Shown: in pieces, positions 49,026-60,640 of the stretch
How positions within the stretch are numbered: the first letter of the stretch is position 1
Layout: the number at the start of each line of letters is the position of its first letter
NCBI RefSeq assembly: GCF_039555335.1
Contig: NW_027305503.1
Coordinates: 415,501 to 479,500, forward strand
Length of the DNA stretch: 64,000 nt
Direction: 5' to 3'
Source of the DNA: Amphiura filiformis
Taxonomy: Eukaryota > Echinodermata > Ophiuroidea > Amphilepidida > Amphiuridae
Notes under the pieces: model-generated
What the model was told of the DNA's origin: nothing
Databases searched by the model: none
Seen by the model: only the letters and a program-made list of their open reading frames with translations
Made by a program: the position numbers and the translations under genes

Positions 49026-49329
49026 CTTGTTTTTTTATAACAAGGAAAAGGTTTACTTACCTCAAACTTCTCACGTATTGTTGTCTCGATGTCCGTTGCT
49101 GGTTGGTATTATTCCGATTAAGCGATTTTCATGATTTAGGCCTACTTAGCCTACATTTGACCTAATATTTGTCCACACAATGTATGATATATTCCAAAAA
49201 TGGCGCTGCATTCGGTGTCACATTAACGACAAGGTTATACTAACATGTGTGAGACTTTCTGACACTATATTCACGGTTTTTCTACTAGCTATTCAAACCT
49301 ATACAAATTTGGCTGGTTTGCGATGTTCA

Positions 49330-49525
49330 ATACCATTTTCACCCTGATGTGGCAGTGACGTCACGTCAGTACTGTACGAATTTTATTAGGTGCAGCCTCA
49401 TTCGCTACAGTTTGATCAAAGCTCTGGTGTACATACGCACGCGCTTAAAGACGCCGCATAGATGCGCGAGCGAAACAGCCGTTTCCACGCGTTGAGGTCA
49501 CTGCCACATCGGGGGAAAATGGTAT
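49330..49525. mobile_element. Small TIR element of about 196 bases
   Basis: Left ATACCATTTTCACCCTGATG and right CATCGGGGGAAAATGGTAT are inverted copies, with GGCAGTGAC/GTCACTGCC inside them. TA at each end fits a TA duplication. Confidence 0.8.
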
Positions 49526-50860
49526 AGGTAATAGATGACTATGAAACCTCAAACTCGCCCCTTGATAAAGGTTGGCAATTGAAGCAGGCCTCAGTTTAGC
49601 GAACTTTGCCTAGTTTAATGCGATGCGAGTGCAAGCGCCGCTCGGACTGTGAAGGTTTCTGGATACCATGATGCAGTCATGTCTACAGTAGAATTCATCT
49701 CGACCTTTGCAGGACTTAAACCCCATTAAAAGCTATTAAACCAAGATAACACTCATTGAAGCAGCTCAACTGATTAAATCAGATCTTCTCTGGTTGTGCA
49801 CAAGTGTCTGTTTTCAATGTGCGACATCGCAATAAAGCTGGTATTATAGCTTCAGTTGGGTAACCGATTATAAAGGAAACGAAAGGAAACAATGGTATGT
49901 GTACCTTTGTTCACGAAATGAGACAAAGACCTGCTTTTTGTTAACCAGCATTCTTCAAAATGAGCAACATAATGATTGTTGACTTAACACGGTTTTCGGT
50001 CAAATCTCCATTCAATTAACACGGGGAGTTGGCTAGCTATGCCTTGCCCTCACTCATATTTTACAAAAGTGCGACTATTTCTGAACATCTAACCTAGCTG
50101 TAATTTTAGGTCGTGTTAGAGAAGTTTGGAGAATAGCTAAAATATTGGCTGGTTATTTTTCACACAGTGATGTTAACTAGGCAAGTGCCCATTCTTCCAA
50201 CGTACATCATTTGTAGAGGTCACGCGTCAATGGTGAGAGCACTGTGTATTGTGTATAGGAAAACGGACAGTAACTGCAGTATGCCGAATATGGGCTTAGA
50301 TTAGGCCTTTATCATGTCCTGTAGGCCATATAATATATTTTTGGAAAGGAAAGTCTAATCTCGGAGCCTATTCAATTGAGAAGGGACTGGATTTTGTCAT
50401 AATAATATAAAAATTAATACTTGTCGTCCATAACAAGAAAGAATGCCTCGCGATTTTTTTGATATCCAGTCATAGTATTTTAATTGATTAAACTGAACAT
50501 GAAGCTATATTTTTACTAGCTTCATGCACTAATTTGCAGACCCGCCCGGCCTTCTACATTTAGTGAGTAGCACATTAGATTGTGTTTACAAGAAATAACA
50601 AGCGCTGCCTCCTCGAAATTTCTTATGCCAGCAGCTTTGATGATTAAATATTATCTACAACCCCGCACCTGTGTTCAAGGCCTTTCTTTTATCTATTGAC
50701 CTCAACAGAAAGGATTAGAATGATTAGAACGTCGTCCCTGACCCGTTTCCACACATTAATAATGAGGCGGTAAGGGAACGTGCTACCGTTATACTTCAGC
50801 GAGTACGTATGGCCAATACACAGTTCAATGGCCTTATTGTGATCTGGCGGGCGTTTTAAA
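49526..50860 (+). other. Intergenic sequence, nothing recognised
   Basis: No gene motif or clear repeat. Minor CG-rich patches only. Confidence 0.45.
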
Positions 50861-51879
50861 AGCACGGTCCCTGACCGCGTGGGCATATATCCGGGCAAGG
50901 AACAATACGCCGTAGAAGTGACGTAGTTAATCGGATTAACTACCATAGCAATAGATGAATACAATTTTGACTATACCGCCCTGCACTACAACGTTCACGC
51001 GGTACCAATGCATTGAACCATAGATGTCAAAGAAAGGCTGATCACTCGCACCTGTAAGATAAGTATCTTTGAAAAGAGCGGTATTGTATTCAATCTATGT
51101 TTGCTGACATACACAGGTGATTAGTGCAATCTGCTTGTAGTGCAGGGCGGTCTATTCAAAAATTGTATTCATCTATTGCTATGGTAGTTAATTCTACGGC
51201 GTATAGAGACCAATTGCCTGGCAATGACGTCACATGTAATCCCAGTCTATAGTGTGATCAGAACATTATAGGCTGGTGGTCACTTATAGTACGATTAGTA
51301 CGAAACGTCCAATGCGATTATTAATGTATTTTCTAAAATTTAAAGAACCACTTTTTGGCGGGAATTTTTGTAAGTTACACAGCTGATGTTGTGAAAGGGT
51401 TGAAAGACTACAATATTACGGCAGAAACAACAATTTCTTTGTTTGGTCGTTATTCCTATCATGCCTATAGGCTCATCCCTTAAAGGGTGTTTTGTTTAAC
51501 CTTTTCAGTCAGTTTCGTAAGCAGCGCTCGAAATAAGGCGCGTCCTTGCACCAAATACCCGGAAAGTAGGCGCGGACCTGCAAATTTCCAACGGTACGGG
51601 ACCACGTGACCCGTAAAAATTGAAACAAGCAAAGAGCAGAAAATCCTAGTTTTGTTGTTGCACTGGAAAATCTGATTCACATAATACGTACAGCTCCCTG
51701 AGTACACTTTCATTTTAGTTTCCCATCAAGTTTTCAACCGTGCTCGCCGTAGCTAAGTCTCTCTCTCTCTCTTGAAAGGCAAGGGTCCGGGGTCGGACTC
51801 TTGAAATTTCAAAGCTGCAGAAACGAAAACGTAAGGGATTTTAAAATGGACTTAAAAGTGAGTTGATCTGTAACTTGAA
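50861..51879 (+). repeat. Left copy of a 720-base tandem duplication, interrupted by a transposon
   Basis: 50861-50907 (GCACGGTCCCTGACCGCGTG...) plus 51203-51879 together match 51880-52601. The 294-base element at 50908-51201 splits this copy. Confidence 0.92.
50908..51201. mobile_element. Foldback/TIR element with CGCCGTAG termini
   Basis: Left CGCCGTAGAAGTGACG... and right ...ATTCTACGGCG are inverted, and pairing extends about 70 bases inwards (shared TAGCAATAGATGAATACAAT) with a 17-base extra piece in the left arm. The flanks read CAATA|...|TATAGAGACC; the paralogous site at 51920 reads CAATAGAGACC without it. The duplication of two or three bases (TA/ATA) is therefore directly visible. 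Confidence 0.9.
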
Positions 51880-52601
51880 GCACGGTCCCTGACTGCGTGG
51901 GCATATATCCGGGCAAGGAACAATAGAGACCAATTGCCTGGCAATGACGTCACATGTAATCCCAGTCTACAGTGTGATCAGAACATTATAGGCTGGTGGT
52001 CACTTATAGTACGATCAGTACGAAACGTCCAATGCGATTATTAATGTTTTTTCTAAATTTAAAAGAACCACTTTTTGGCGGGAATTTTTGTAAGTTACAC
52101 AGCTGATGTTGTGAAAGGGTTGAAAGACTACAATATTACGGCAGAAACAACAATTTCTTTGTTTGGTCGTTATTCCTATCATGCCTATAGGCTCATCTCT
52201 TAAAGGGTGTTTTTTTTTAACCTTTTCAGTCAGTTTCGTAAGCAGCGCTCGAAATAAGGCGCGTCCTCGCACCAAATACCCGGGAAAGTAGGCGCGGACC
52301 TGCAAATTTCCAACGGTACGGGACCACGTGACCCGTGAAAATTGAAACAAGCAAAGAGCAGAAAATCCTAGTTTTGTTGTTGCACTGGAAAATCTGATTC
52401 ACATAATACGTACAGCTCCCTGAGTACACTTTCATTTTAGTTTCCCATCAAGTTTTCAACCGTGCTCGCCGTAGCTAAGTCTCTCTCTCTCTCTTGAAAG
52501 GCAAGGGTCCGGGGTCGGACTCTTGAAATTTCAAAGCTGCAGAAACGAAAACGTAAGGGATTTTAAAATGGACTTAAAAGTGAGTTGATCTGTAACTTGA
52601 A
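51880..52601 (+). repeat. Right copy of the 720-base tandem duplication (empty site)
   Basis: Same sequence as the left copy without the 50908-51201 element. Contains the (CT)n run at 52484 also found at 51762. Small indels distinguish the copies. Confidence 0.93.
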
Positions 52602-53464
52602 TTCATTTTAGCTACGCAGATACGTGAAAAAATTGTGGGTTTTTACGTACAAGCATGACATTTGGCACAGTTGTACACCATGACATAGGGAATATTTTTA
52701 AAAGTGGAGACATTGCGAAAAATTCTAGGTCGCATGTTACAAAATGGCCGCCAAAATCCACTTTCGACAAAGGATATTATTATTTATATCAGGCTTTTGA
52801 GCGATACAATAAAACTGTATATTGTACAATATTTGCAAAATACCCGGATGCAATACAATGTGTTTATAATATTGTATGCGTATCTCGCACGCGTCGCGCG
52901 TTACCATGGTGACAGGACCAACACGCGTCATGATACAACAGCACAACAATACAGACATCGTAACCAAATGGTATCGGCTCACAGGAGATTTCGTAGGCCT
53001 ACTGTATAAACAAGTAAAATCACAAACTTTAAAATTCGCCGCGATTCTGGATGATGATAACCTTAGGAAGTATAATCCACATGATCTAGGCCTACAAATA
53101 GGCCTACACATTGGTTAAATCTGGTGGCTAGGTAAGCTTAAAGAATATATTGCACTCGGTCGTGCAATAGGCCTATATTCTTCTATCACACTCAAAGCCA
53201 TTCAATATTATATAAATATTTACTATATTGCTATTACAATATAATGTGAGGCAACAATTCATAAAATGACAACCCAACTATATATAAAGAGGAAAGTAAG
53301 AAAGTATCTTAAATTGCAGAAAATTGTATTTTATTTGGTGTAATCGGTGAAAAATGCTGCATGTGATGGCCATTAAAAAAAAAGGCCTATGTGGCAGCCA
53401 TTTTGTTTGAAATGGCCAGGTTTGTTGATGCGTAACTCCAGAAAAGGGAGACACCTTTTCCCAG
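52602..53464 (+). other. Possible regulatory or 5' region, no coding block recognised
   Basis: Contains CpG-rich patches (CACGCGTCGCGCG at about 52888, AACACGCGTCATG at 52919), a GTTACCATGGTGAC palindrome and several open frames on both strands without motifs. It precedes the candidate membrane-protein exon at 53465 but nothing ties them together. Confidence 0.35.
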
Positions 53465-53670
53465 TGTCGAGGAGCTTAAAATACCTTTTGCCAGCATTTT
53501 GGCACTTGTGCCAACTCTTTCCATCTATGCTGGATTTTCTCCAAATGGGTACTTACACCTTGTCCCATTTTGGATGCTCCTGCCTACACTACTCTATTTT
53601 TTCATCGTTCAACCTGTTTACTACCTTCTCTACCTTAGACTTCCTTTCGCAACACAGCTGGTTAGGAAAG
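53465..53670 (+). CDS. Candidate internal exon of a multi-pass membrane protein
   Basis: Acceptor CCTTTTCCCAG ends at 53464, donor GTGAGC at 53671. The 206-nt block reads VEELKIPFASILALVPTLSI, then two further strongly hydrophobic stretches with aromatic residues, ending LRLPFATQLVRK. That is three likely membrane segments in 68 residues, with no stop, in good splice context. No family was recognised and no partner exons were found, so the call is tentative. Confidence 0.4.
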
Positions 53671-53985
53671 GTGAGCCAATTTAGTTGGCTTGGCAGCTTG
53701 TTTTTTGTCTGGTGTTGTTTTTGGATTGGAGCTTTCGTCCTAAGTTTTGTAGAGGATGTGAGTTCTTATTCCACATACTAGGGTAAAGGCGCTGAATTCC
53801 AGTACTGATGGGCACATAACCCATTTCACACTGGCGGTACAGGGTACAGATCCCTAGTGTGAAGAAGACGGCGCTGCCTCACGCGGACATCCGGAAATGG
53901 ACGATGCTGTCACATTAAATCCGGACTGTGGCCTAAAAGGTTGTCCACAGACGGACAACATCGTCCATTTCCTTTTGTCGGGTAA

Positions 53986-54318
<333 letters not shown>

Positions 54319-54523
54319 GCAGAAGGAAGGGACACTTTTGTAGGGTGAACCTTCTTTAACCCATGCAGCTATGGGTAAATAGCGAATACTAGCTATGGTT
54401 TAAATAGTTGTCAATGGTCAACAGCATTGATGTATGTGTTGCGCAAAATTACAATTACACAAAACACACATCTGGCATCCAGGGTTTGTGTCAAGAGGAG
54501 GCTAGTACTGTAAGAACTCAGGA

Positions 54524-57500
54524 ATGGCCCTCTCTGTTGGTACGGAAGGACCTGGCCACCCACCGTACTATTTGGCCTCGAATGTAAACATGAGAGTAAG
54601 AAATCAAAAGAAAACGAGGGTATCGGAAGGTGCGACCCGCAGGCCGGAAGATACGTCAATGGCTACTGGGGAAGAGAGAGATGCTGCCCAGAGTACACAT
54701 GTTGGTGATGACAGATCAGGATTAAAGCCTGTTACAGGAATTCCTGTTCTTGACGGTCCCAGGAAGGAAAGGAACAGCACCCCTTTAAGGAAGCCAATAA
54801 ATATTGCTACATGGAATGTACGCAATATGTCAGGAGTAAAGATTGAAGTTGTGGAGAAAGAATATTAAGATCCTAGGAGTAACAGAATTGTGGTGGCTTG
54901 GACAAGGGAGGTTCACTACAGATGATGGAAGTATGTTCATCTATTCTGCAAAAGATACTGGAAGGAAACGAGTGGGTGTCATAATAGAAAAAACAATAGC
55001 AAGTGTGTTTTGGGATATGTGACGTGTCATGTCAAAAGGAGACTTTTGGGCAGGATCGTAAATGGAGAAATAGCGAACAATCTGCCTGGGTGATTTTTTG
55101 AGAATTTGGGTTTGTTGCAAATTTGTGATGTTATTAATGTTTATTAAAATAGTGCCTGATAGTTTCAAACCGGAATATAACTGGTATCTTGTATTTTTTG
55201 AGACATTTGTCAAGGTAATTCCTACTCTCAACATTGTCAATAATATTTTTAAATACCGATATGTCAATTTCCAATTTGTTAATACTATAACTTACTAACT
55301 AAATATCTCCGCTTAGGAATGTCCGATTTCATTGGGGGAAAACGGTGTTGTGGAGCAAAATATCTCTATATTTAAGATAATCACCCTCATAACCAAAGTG
55401 CCTAAGTCATTATTACATGTTTCTCATTTGCAATTTTGATTTTCTGAGTAATAAACCCATAATTAATCAAATTTCCAGCCGCATTCTTCATTAACTTGTG
55501 GAATACATCAAAAGAGATATATTCCACAAGTTAATGAAGAATGCGGCTTCAAATTTGATTAATTATGGGTTTATTACTCAGAAAATCAAAATTGCAAATG
55601 AGAAACATGTAATAATGACTTAGGCACTTTGGTTATGAGGGTGACGGTATGTAAAACCTCAAAATTGATAACCTGCCCAAAAGTGTCTCCTTTTGACATG
55701 ACACGTCACATATAATCCAATAAATGAGAGAGTGATGACTGCAAGACTGCAAGAAGATCCTTTAAATATTTCTATCATACAAGTTTATGCACCAACATCA
55801 GATGCATCAGAGAGCGAGATGACGGACTTCTATGCGATGGTACAAGAAGAGACTTACTCATCGTACTGGGGGATTGGAATGCTAAGATTGGCAAAATGAA
55901 GGAGAAAACTGGGTGTATAGGCCAATATGGATTTGGGATCAGAAATGAACGTGGAGACAGACTGGAGGAATTTTGTGAAGCTAATTACCTAGGCACTGGG
56001 AACACGTTATTTCAGCAGCATCCACGGAGACTGTGGACTTGGATGAGCCCAGGAGATACAACAAGAAACCAGATTGATTACATCATGGTCAGAAAAAGGT
56101 GGAGAACATCACTCCAAAATGTCAGGACACGACCAGGCGCTGACTGTGGTAGTGACCATCAGCTACTTGTAGCCAAAGTGAAACTAAAACTGAAAGCTAA
56201 GAGAGACAATGCACCACCTACCAGGTATGATGTTGACAACATTCCCACTCAATATTCAGTACATGTGAATAACAGGTTTGACGAGTTACTGAAAGTTAAT
56301 GAAGAGGAGCAGACCCCAAATGAATTGTGGGAAGACATGAAAGAAGCAGTCCAGAGCACAGCAAAGAAGCACATCCCCAGAAAGATGAACCGGAAACAGC
56401 ACTGGATCTCTCAGCAGAACTTAAACCTAGCTGATGACAGGAAGAGAGCAAAGGCAGATGGAGGAAAGGAAGAATGGGCACGCTTAAACAAAGAGGTCTC
56501 CAAAAGTGTTAAGGAGGACAAAATAAACTACATCGAAAGGAAATGTGTAGAAATGGAAAGATGTAAGGGTGACTCAAAAATAGCTTTTGATATTGCCAAA
56601 GAACTTACTAAGAAGTGGACCCCCAGGATGGATGTTATAAATGATGAGAAAGGTAACACTCTTACCGAAAGTGAAGACATCAAAAGGCGATGGGTTCAGT
56701 ATAGTTCCCAGCTGTTTGAGGCACAATATGACAAGGGGTATGTACAGTGTGAAATTAGTGAGGAAGAACCTCCACCATTGAGATCTGAAGTTGAGCTTGC
56801 CATGGAACAAATGAAAAATACTAAGTCACCTGGCATTGATAATGTAGCTTCTGAGTTGTGGAAGGCAACTGGTAAAGAAGGGATAGATCTAATGTGGCGT
56901 CTATGTGGTATCATCTGGAAAAAGAAGAAATGGCCGAGAACCTGGTGCAGGGCAGTATTTATTCCACTGCCAAAGAAGGGAAATTTGAAAGAGTGTGCCA
57001 ATCACCGGACCATCAGCCTGATTTGTCATGCAAGTAAAGTGCTTCTAAAGATCATCATTAAGAGAATGAAGAACAAAATGGAGCAAGAAATATCTGATGA
57101 GCAGGCATGATTTCGTGAAGGAAGGGGGACAAGGGACCAAATCGTCAATATCAGGAATGTGATTGAGAAATGCAGAGAACATAGACCTCCTCTTTACATG
57201 TGCTTCATAGATTACAGTAAAGCTTTTGACTGTGTTAGCCACCCTCAGATGTGGGAAACTATGAAAAAGATGGGTTTCCCAAGTCATCTTGTGGATCTGA
57301 TCAGCTGCTTATATGAAAACCAAGAATCGGCAGTCAGAATAAGTAGTGGGGACACAGATTGGTTCAAGATTGGAAGAGGCTTACGACAGGGCTGTGTGCT
57401 ATCCCCAATCCTATTTAACACCTACTCTGAAGACATAATGAGAACAGCTTTTGAAGGGTTTGAAGGTGGAGTGAAGTTTGGCGGTACAATAATTACTAAC

Positions 57501-57960
57501 CTGAGGTACGCCGATGATACCGCTCTTATTTGTAGCAGCAGAGTAGAGCTGATTGATCTTTTACCATTGACACGTATGGATGCGAGTCTTAGGCTATGAC
57601 CAACAATGATAGGAAAAGAGTAGATGCTTCTACGAGTGACATGGAATGACAGGAGAACAAATTCCTGGATCCTCGACAAGATTGGTACAAGTCTAACCAT
57701 CAGAAGCGGCATAATGGAGAGAAAGCTGAAGTACTTTGGCCATATTGTCAGGAAACATGGAGTTGTAGAAAAACAAATTTTGCAAGGGGCTATGGAAGGC
57801 AAACGAGGAAGAGGACGTCCACCAACATCTTGGACTAATGACGTGAATATGGTTTCTAACCAAGGAATGCAAGGTGCAACGCACTTGGCATCAGATCGAG
57901 TGAGATGGCGTACTCTTGTGAAGACCACAGCAGCGCTACACAGCGCCACCTGACACAGAG
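54524..57960 (+). mobile_element. RTE (BovB-like) LINE, nearly full length but inactivated
   Basis: In order: N-terminal part with INIATWNVRNMSG (endonuclease start, about 54800); VTELWWLGQGRFTTDDGS; an inserted foldback element (55019-55709); IIQVYAPTSDASESEMTDFY; NQIDYIMVRKRWR and GADCGSDHQLLVAKVKLKLK (end of endonuclease); then RT with TKSPGIDNVASELWK, AVFIPLPKKGN, GRGTRDQIVNIRNVIEKC, YSKAFDCV, LRQGCVLSPILFN and LRYADDTALI. A jump near 57590 leads straight to the C-terminal KLKYFGHIVRKH and GKRGRGRPPTSWTNDV (57700-57860). Defects: the insertion, frameshifts before 55896, a stop at 57108 and an internal deletion of roughly 150 or more codons. Confidence 0.92.
55019..55709. mobile_element. 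Palindromic foldback element inside the RTE LINE
   Basis: Termini GTGACGTGTCATGTCAAAAG and its complement at 55709 are inverted. The centre (about 55379-55645) is a nearly perfect palindrome with arms of about 130 bases around GAATACATCAAAAGAGATATATTC. ATAT at 55015-55018 and 55710-55713 is a likely target duplication. It splits the endonuclease region of the LINE. Confidence 0.9.
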
Positions 57961-58375
57961 AGAACTCCAGTTTGTTTGTTAGCTTCTTTTTCACCTCCCA
58001 TGCCTCTGTACCTTTCACTCTTGCATGTCCCCTTGCATGCCTTTTTATTTCCCTTTCTATCTACAACTTCATTATATCTCTCCCAGTTGCAGTACATGTG
58101 GTAATATTATCTCTGCCTGTCCAAATTTTGCTTGCGGTTTTAACCCATACCCCTTTCTATTGGATACCTCAGATAAACGGATGCGCGCTCGGGAGAGGGT
58201 TGGAAAACAAGAACAATTTACTTGTGGTCTCTAAAGTGTATTGGAGCAAGAGGCTGATGGTCACTTCTATACTCCTAATGCACTGTGACTTTGATTTCAA
58301 AACATAACTTGCCACCATCTGGAGTGAAACATTCTGGAAATGCTTAAGATCACTTGAAGAGTTGATGAGAACAAT
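57961..58375 (+). other. Sequence between two LINEs
   Basis: Probably includes the RTE 3' UTR at the left. The rest shows no recognised gene or repeat; open frames here have no motif. Confidence 0.4.
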
Positions 58376-59620
58376 CAAACTGGTGATCTCCTTATCTGAA
58401 GGGCCGTTCTCAGTGCGTTGATGTTTGTGGTATCACCTCTGATGAATTCTTTCTTCATGAGGGCGTACCTCAGGGATCCGTATTGGGTCCACTCATATTT
58501 ACCATGTATACTGCCCCACTAGGTGACATCATTTCATCCTATGGGTTGAGTCATATGATTTATGCTGATGACACACAGTTGTATATAGTTCTTGATCCAT
58601 CCAAGCGTAGTGAGAGTATTGGTATATTGAACGGTGTGTTTCAGATATTAAGGCATGGGCAGTTACCAATAAGCTAATGCTGAATGATACAAAAACTGAG
58701 GTTATTCATCTGTCATCTCAATTTGTCAAAACCCTGCCACTACCACCACTTACCATTGGTAATGCAGCTATAGATCCATCGACCTCAGCCCGAGATCTTG
58801 GTGTTGTGATTGATAGTGCACTTAACATGAAAGAGCATGTAAAAGCTTTAACAAGATCAGCCTCTTTTGCTATCTACAAGATTGGTAAGATCTGCAAGTA
58901 CCTTGACAGTAAATCAACTGAGCGCCTTGTACACGCATTCGTTAGTTCGAGACTAGACTGCTGCAACAGTCTTCTGGTTGGGCTTCCAAAATATGAGATT
59001 GCCAAATTGCAACGCATCCAGAATTCTGCTGCACGTCTGGTCTCTCGTGCTAAATATCGTGACCACATGAAGCCAGTTTTATACGATCTCCACTGGCTTC
59101 CGGTTGAACAGCGTATCGTGTACAAGGTGCTCCTGATTACTTTCAAGGCCTTGCATGATCTAGCCCCACTGTATTTAAAAGAATTGGTTAATACATATCA
59201 ACCCACCCGTTCACTACGTTCTACTACACAAAACTTGTTGAGTGTCCCAAAGTGCAATACAAAGTTTTATGGTGAGAGAGCTTTTTGTAATGCAGCTCCA
59301 GTCTTGTGGAACAACTTGCCTATACAACTCAGATCTGCAGATTCCATCAATCATTTCAAGAGTATTTTAAAAACTCACCTTTTTACCAATGCATTTAGTG
59401 ATGTTTCTTAAACTTTTAAATTTGTTTACCTTTTAACCTAGTCTCATCTCAGCTGGTTCTGAGTTTTATCTGGGTATCAGTTGTATATTTTTGATATAGT
59501 TGAAATGTATTTGTGCAATTAATCTTTGTAGTTTTGGTGTTTTTAATATATTGTAAAGCGCATTGAGATTTTGTATGTAATGGGCTATATAAGAAATAAA
59601 TATTATTATTATTATTATTA
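58376..59620 (+). mobile_element. CR1/L2-type LINE, 3' half
   Basis: Frame 1 (to 58677): GVPQGSVLGPLIFTMYTAPL and MIYADDTQLYI, the RT catalytic region. Frame 2 (58677-59411): KTEVIHLSSQF, ARDLGVVIDSALNMKEHVKA, LDCCNSLLVGLPKYEIAKLQ, NSAARLVSRAK, LHWLPVEQRIVYKVLLITFK and APVLWNNLPIQLRSADSINH. The 3' tail holds TGTAAAGCGCATTGAGATTT, GGGCTATATAAGAAATAAA and (TTA)n. 5'-truncated, with one frameshift at 58675. Confidence 0.93.
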
Positions 59621-59641
59621 AGACGTATGAGCAAACTAAAT

Positions 59642-59892
59642 GTGATGCGATCAAGCAAAATCAGTCGGAACTCGGAAATATTGATTTTGAGATATAGCCG
59701 AATAAAGGAAATATTTCCCTTTGTTTCCTTTTGTTTTGGAAACGCTTTAATTGCTCATATTTTTGGAACTGGTTGTTCAATTTCAATGGGGTTTTCTGCA
59801 ACATCCAGCTTTGTAAATGTGTTTTACTATTCTGTAAGAAACTGAAAATTTATTATTGCCGAGTTCCGACTGATTTTGCTTGATCGCATCAC
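59642..59892. mobile_element. 251-base MITE with perfect 34-base TIRs and AAAT duplication
   Basis: GTGATGCGATCAAGCAAAAT and the next 14 bases (59642-59675) are perfectly complementary to 59859-59892. AAAT flanks it at 59638-59641 and 59893-59896. The interior has no coding motif. It sits 20 bases after the LINE tail. Confidence 0.92.
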
Positions 59893-60019
59893 AAATGTTT
59901 CATGATGGAAAACTCACTGCCTGGTGTAAAGTGCTAATTGATGTGAGATAGAGTTGCCTCCTATCCATACACTCTGATCAAGGATCAAACTTTACTTCTG
60001 GAGTATTTCAGCATGTCAT

Positions 60020-60300
60020 GTACCATTTAGGTATAGATCATTATAATTCTCTCTTGAGCCATTGCTGAGAGTTGACCTTGACTTACCATGCTGTCAATAT
60101 CCACCCAAAATACACTTGATGTAATTCCAGAACAAGGTTCGTTGCCGTCTTTTACTGGCCCATCGTTAGGCAAGCTGAGTATATGCCCTACAAATTTCAG
60201 TTAAGTCCTGGCTTTCTCAACAAGTGGTGCTGTCTCTATCATATTGCAGATGGTAGTATTTGGTACTCTGTCTACTCCCTTGATGTTCAGCATAATACCC
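60020..60300 (-). mobile_element. RTE-like LINE C-terminal fragment
   Basis: Minus-strand translation contains MLNIKGVDRVPNTTICNM with TAPLVEKART at 60292-60201. It parallels MLNIKRVDRIPNETIYNL with TTPLVARVK of the remnant at 627-962. Diverged continuation (KFVGHILSL-like) follows, with frame breaks. Confidence 0.75.
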
Positions 60301-60640
60301 CTTACCAAAATTAAGCCATATTTAAGCAATATGCCTAGCAATATCATAAGGCGTGGAAGCCTTGTACCCGTATGCCTTATAAGCAATATTTAAGGCATAA
60401 AATCACCATAAGGCTTACTTAAGGAATATCTAATGGCTTACTTTCTGATACTTAGGCATATATTGCTTACACAAAGAAGTAATATGATTTTCTTATAGCA
60501 ATATTATACTGTATGCCTTATAAGCAGTATAAGGCATAAAATCATCAAAATAAGGCTTACCTAAGGCATACTTAAGCAATATTTTTAGGCTTCGTGAAAG
60601 CAGTATTTAGTGTAAGCATTATTTGTAAGGCTTATTGTCA
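60300..60640. repeat. Degenerate palindromic repeats with TAAGGC(A/T)TA
   Basis: The words TAAGGCATA, TATGCCTTA, TAAGCAATAT and AAGGCTTA recur at least ten times on both strands within about 340 bases. This makes a patchwork of short inverted repeats, possibly an old MITE. Confidence 0.65.

Noticed and set aside
49371..49395. TGACGTCACGTCAGTA as a CRE-type promoter
   Set aside because: The first half is inside the termini of a small transposon, so it is more likely part of the element than a promoter.
52655..53118. Several overlapping frames on both strands near 52.7-53.1 kb
   Set aside because: They overlap each other in all directions without motif or splice support.
57422..58018. 198-codon minus-strand frame
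   Set aside because: Antisense shadow of the RTE LINE RT and C-terminus; no recognised motif.
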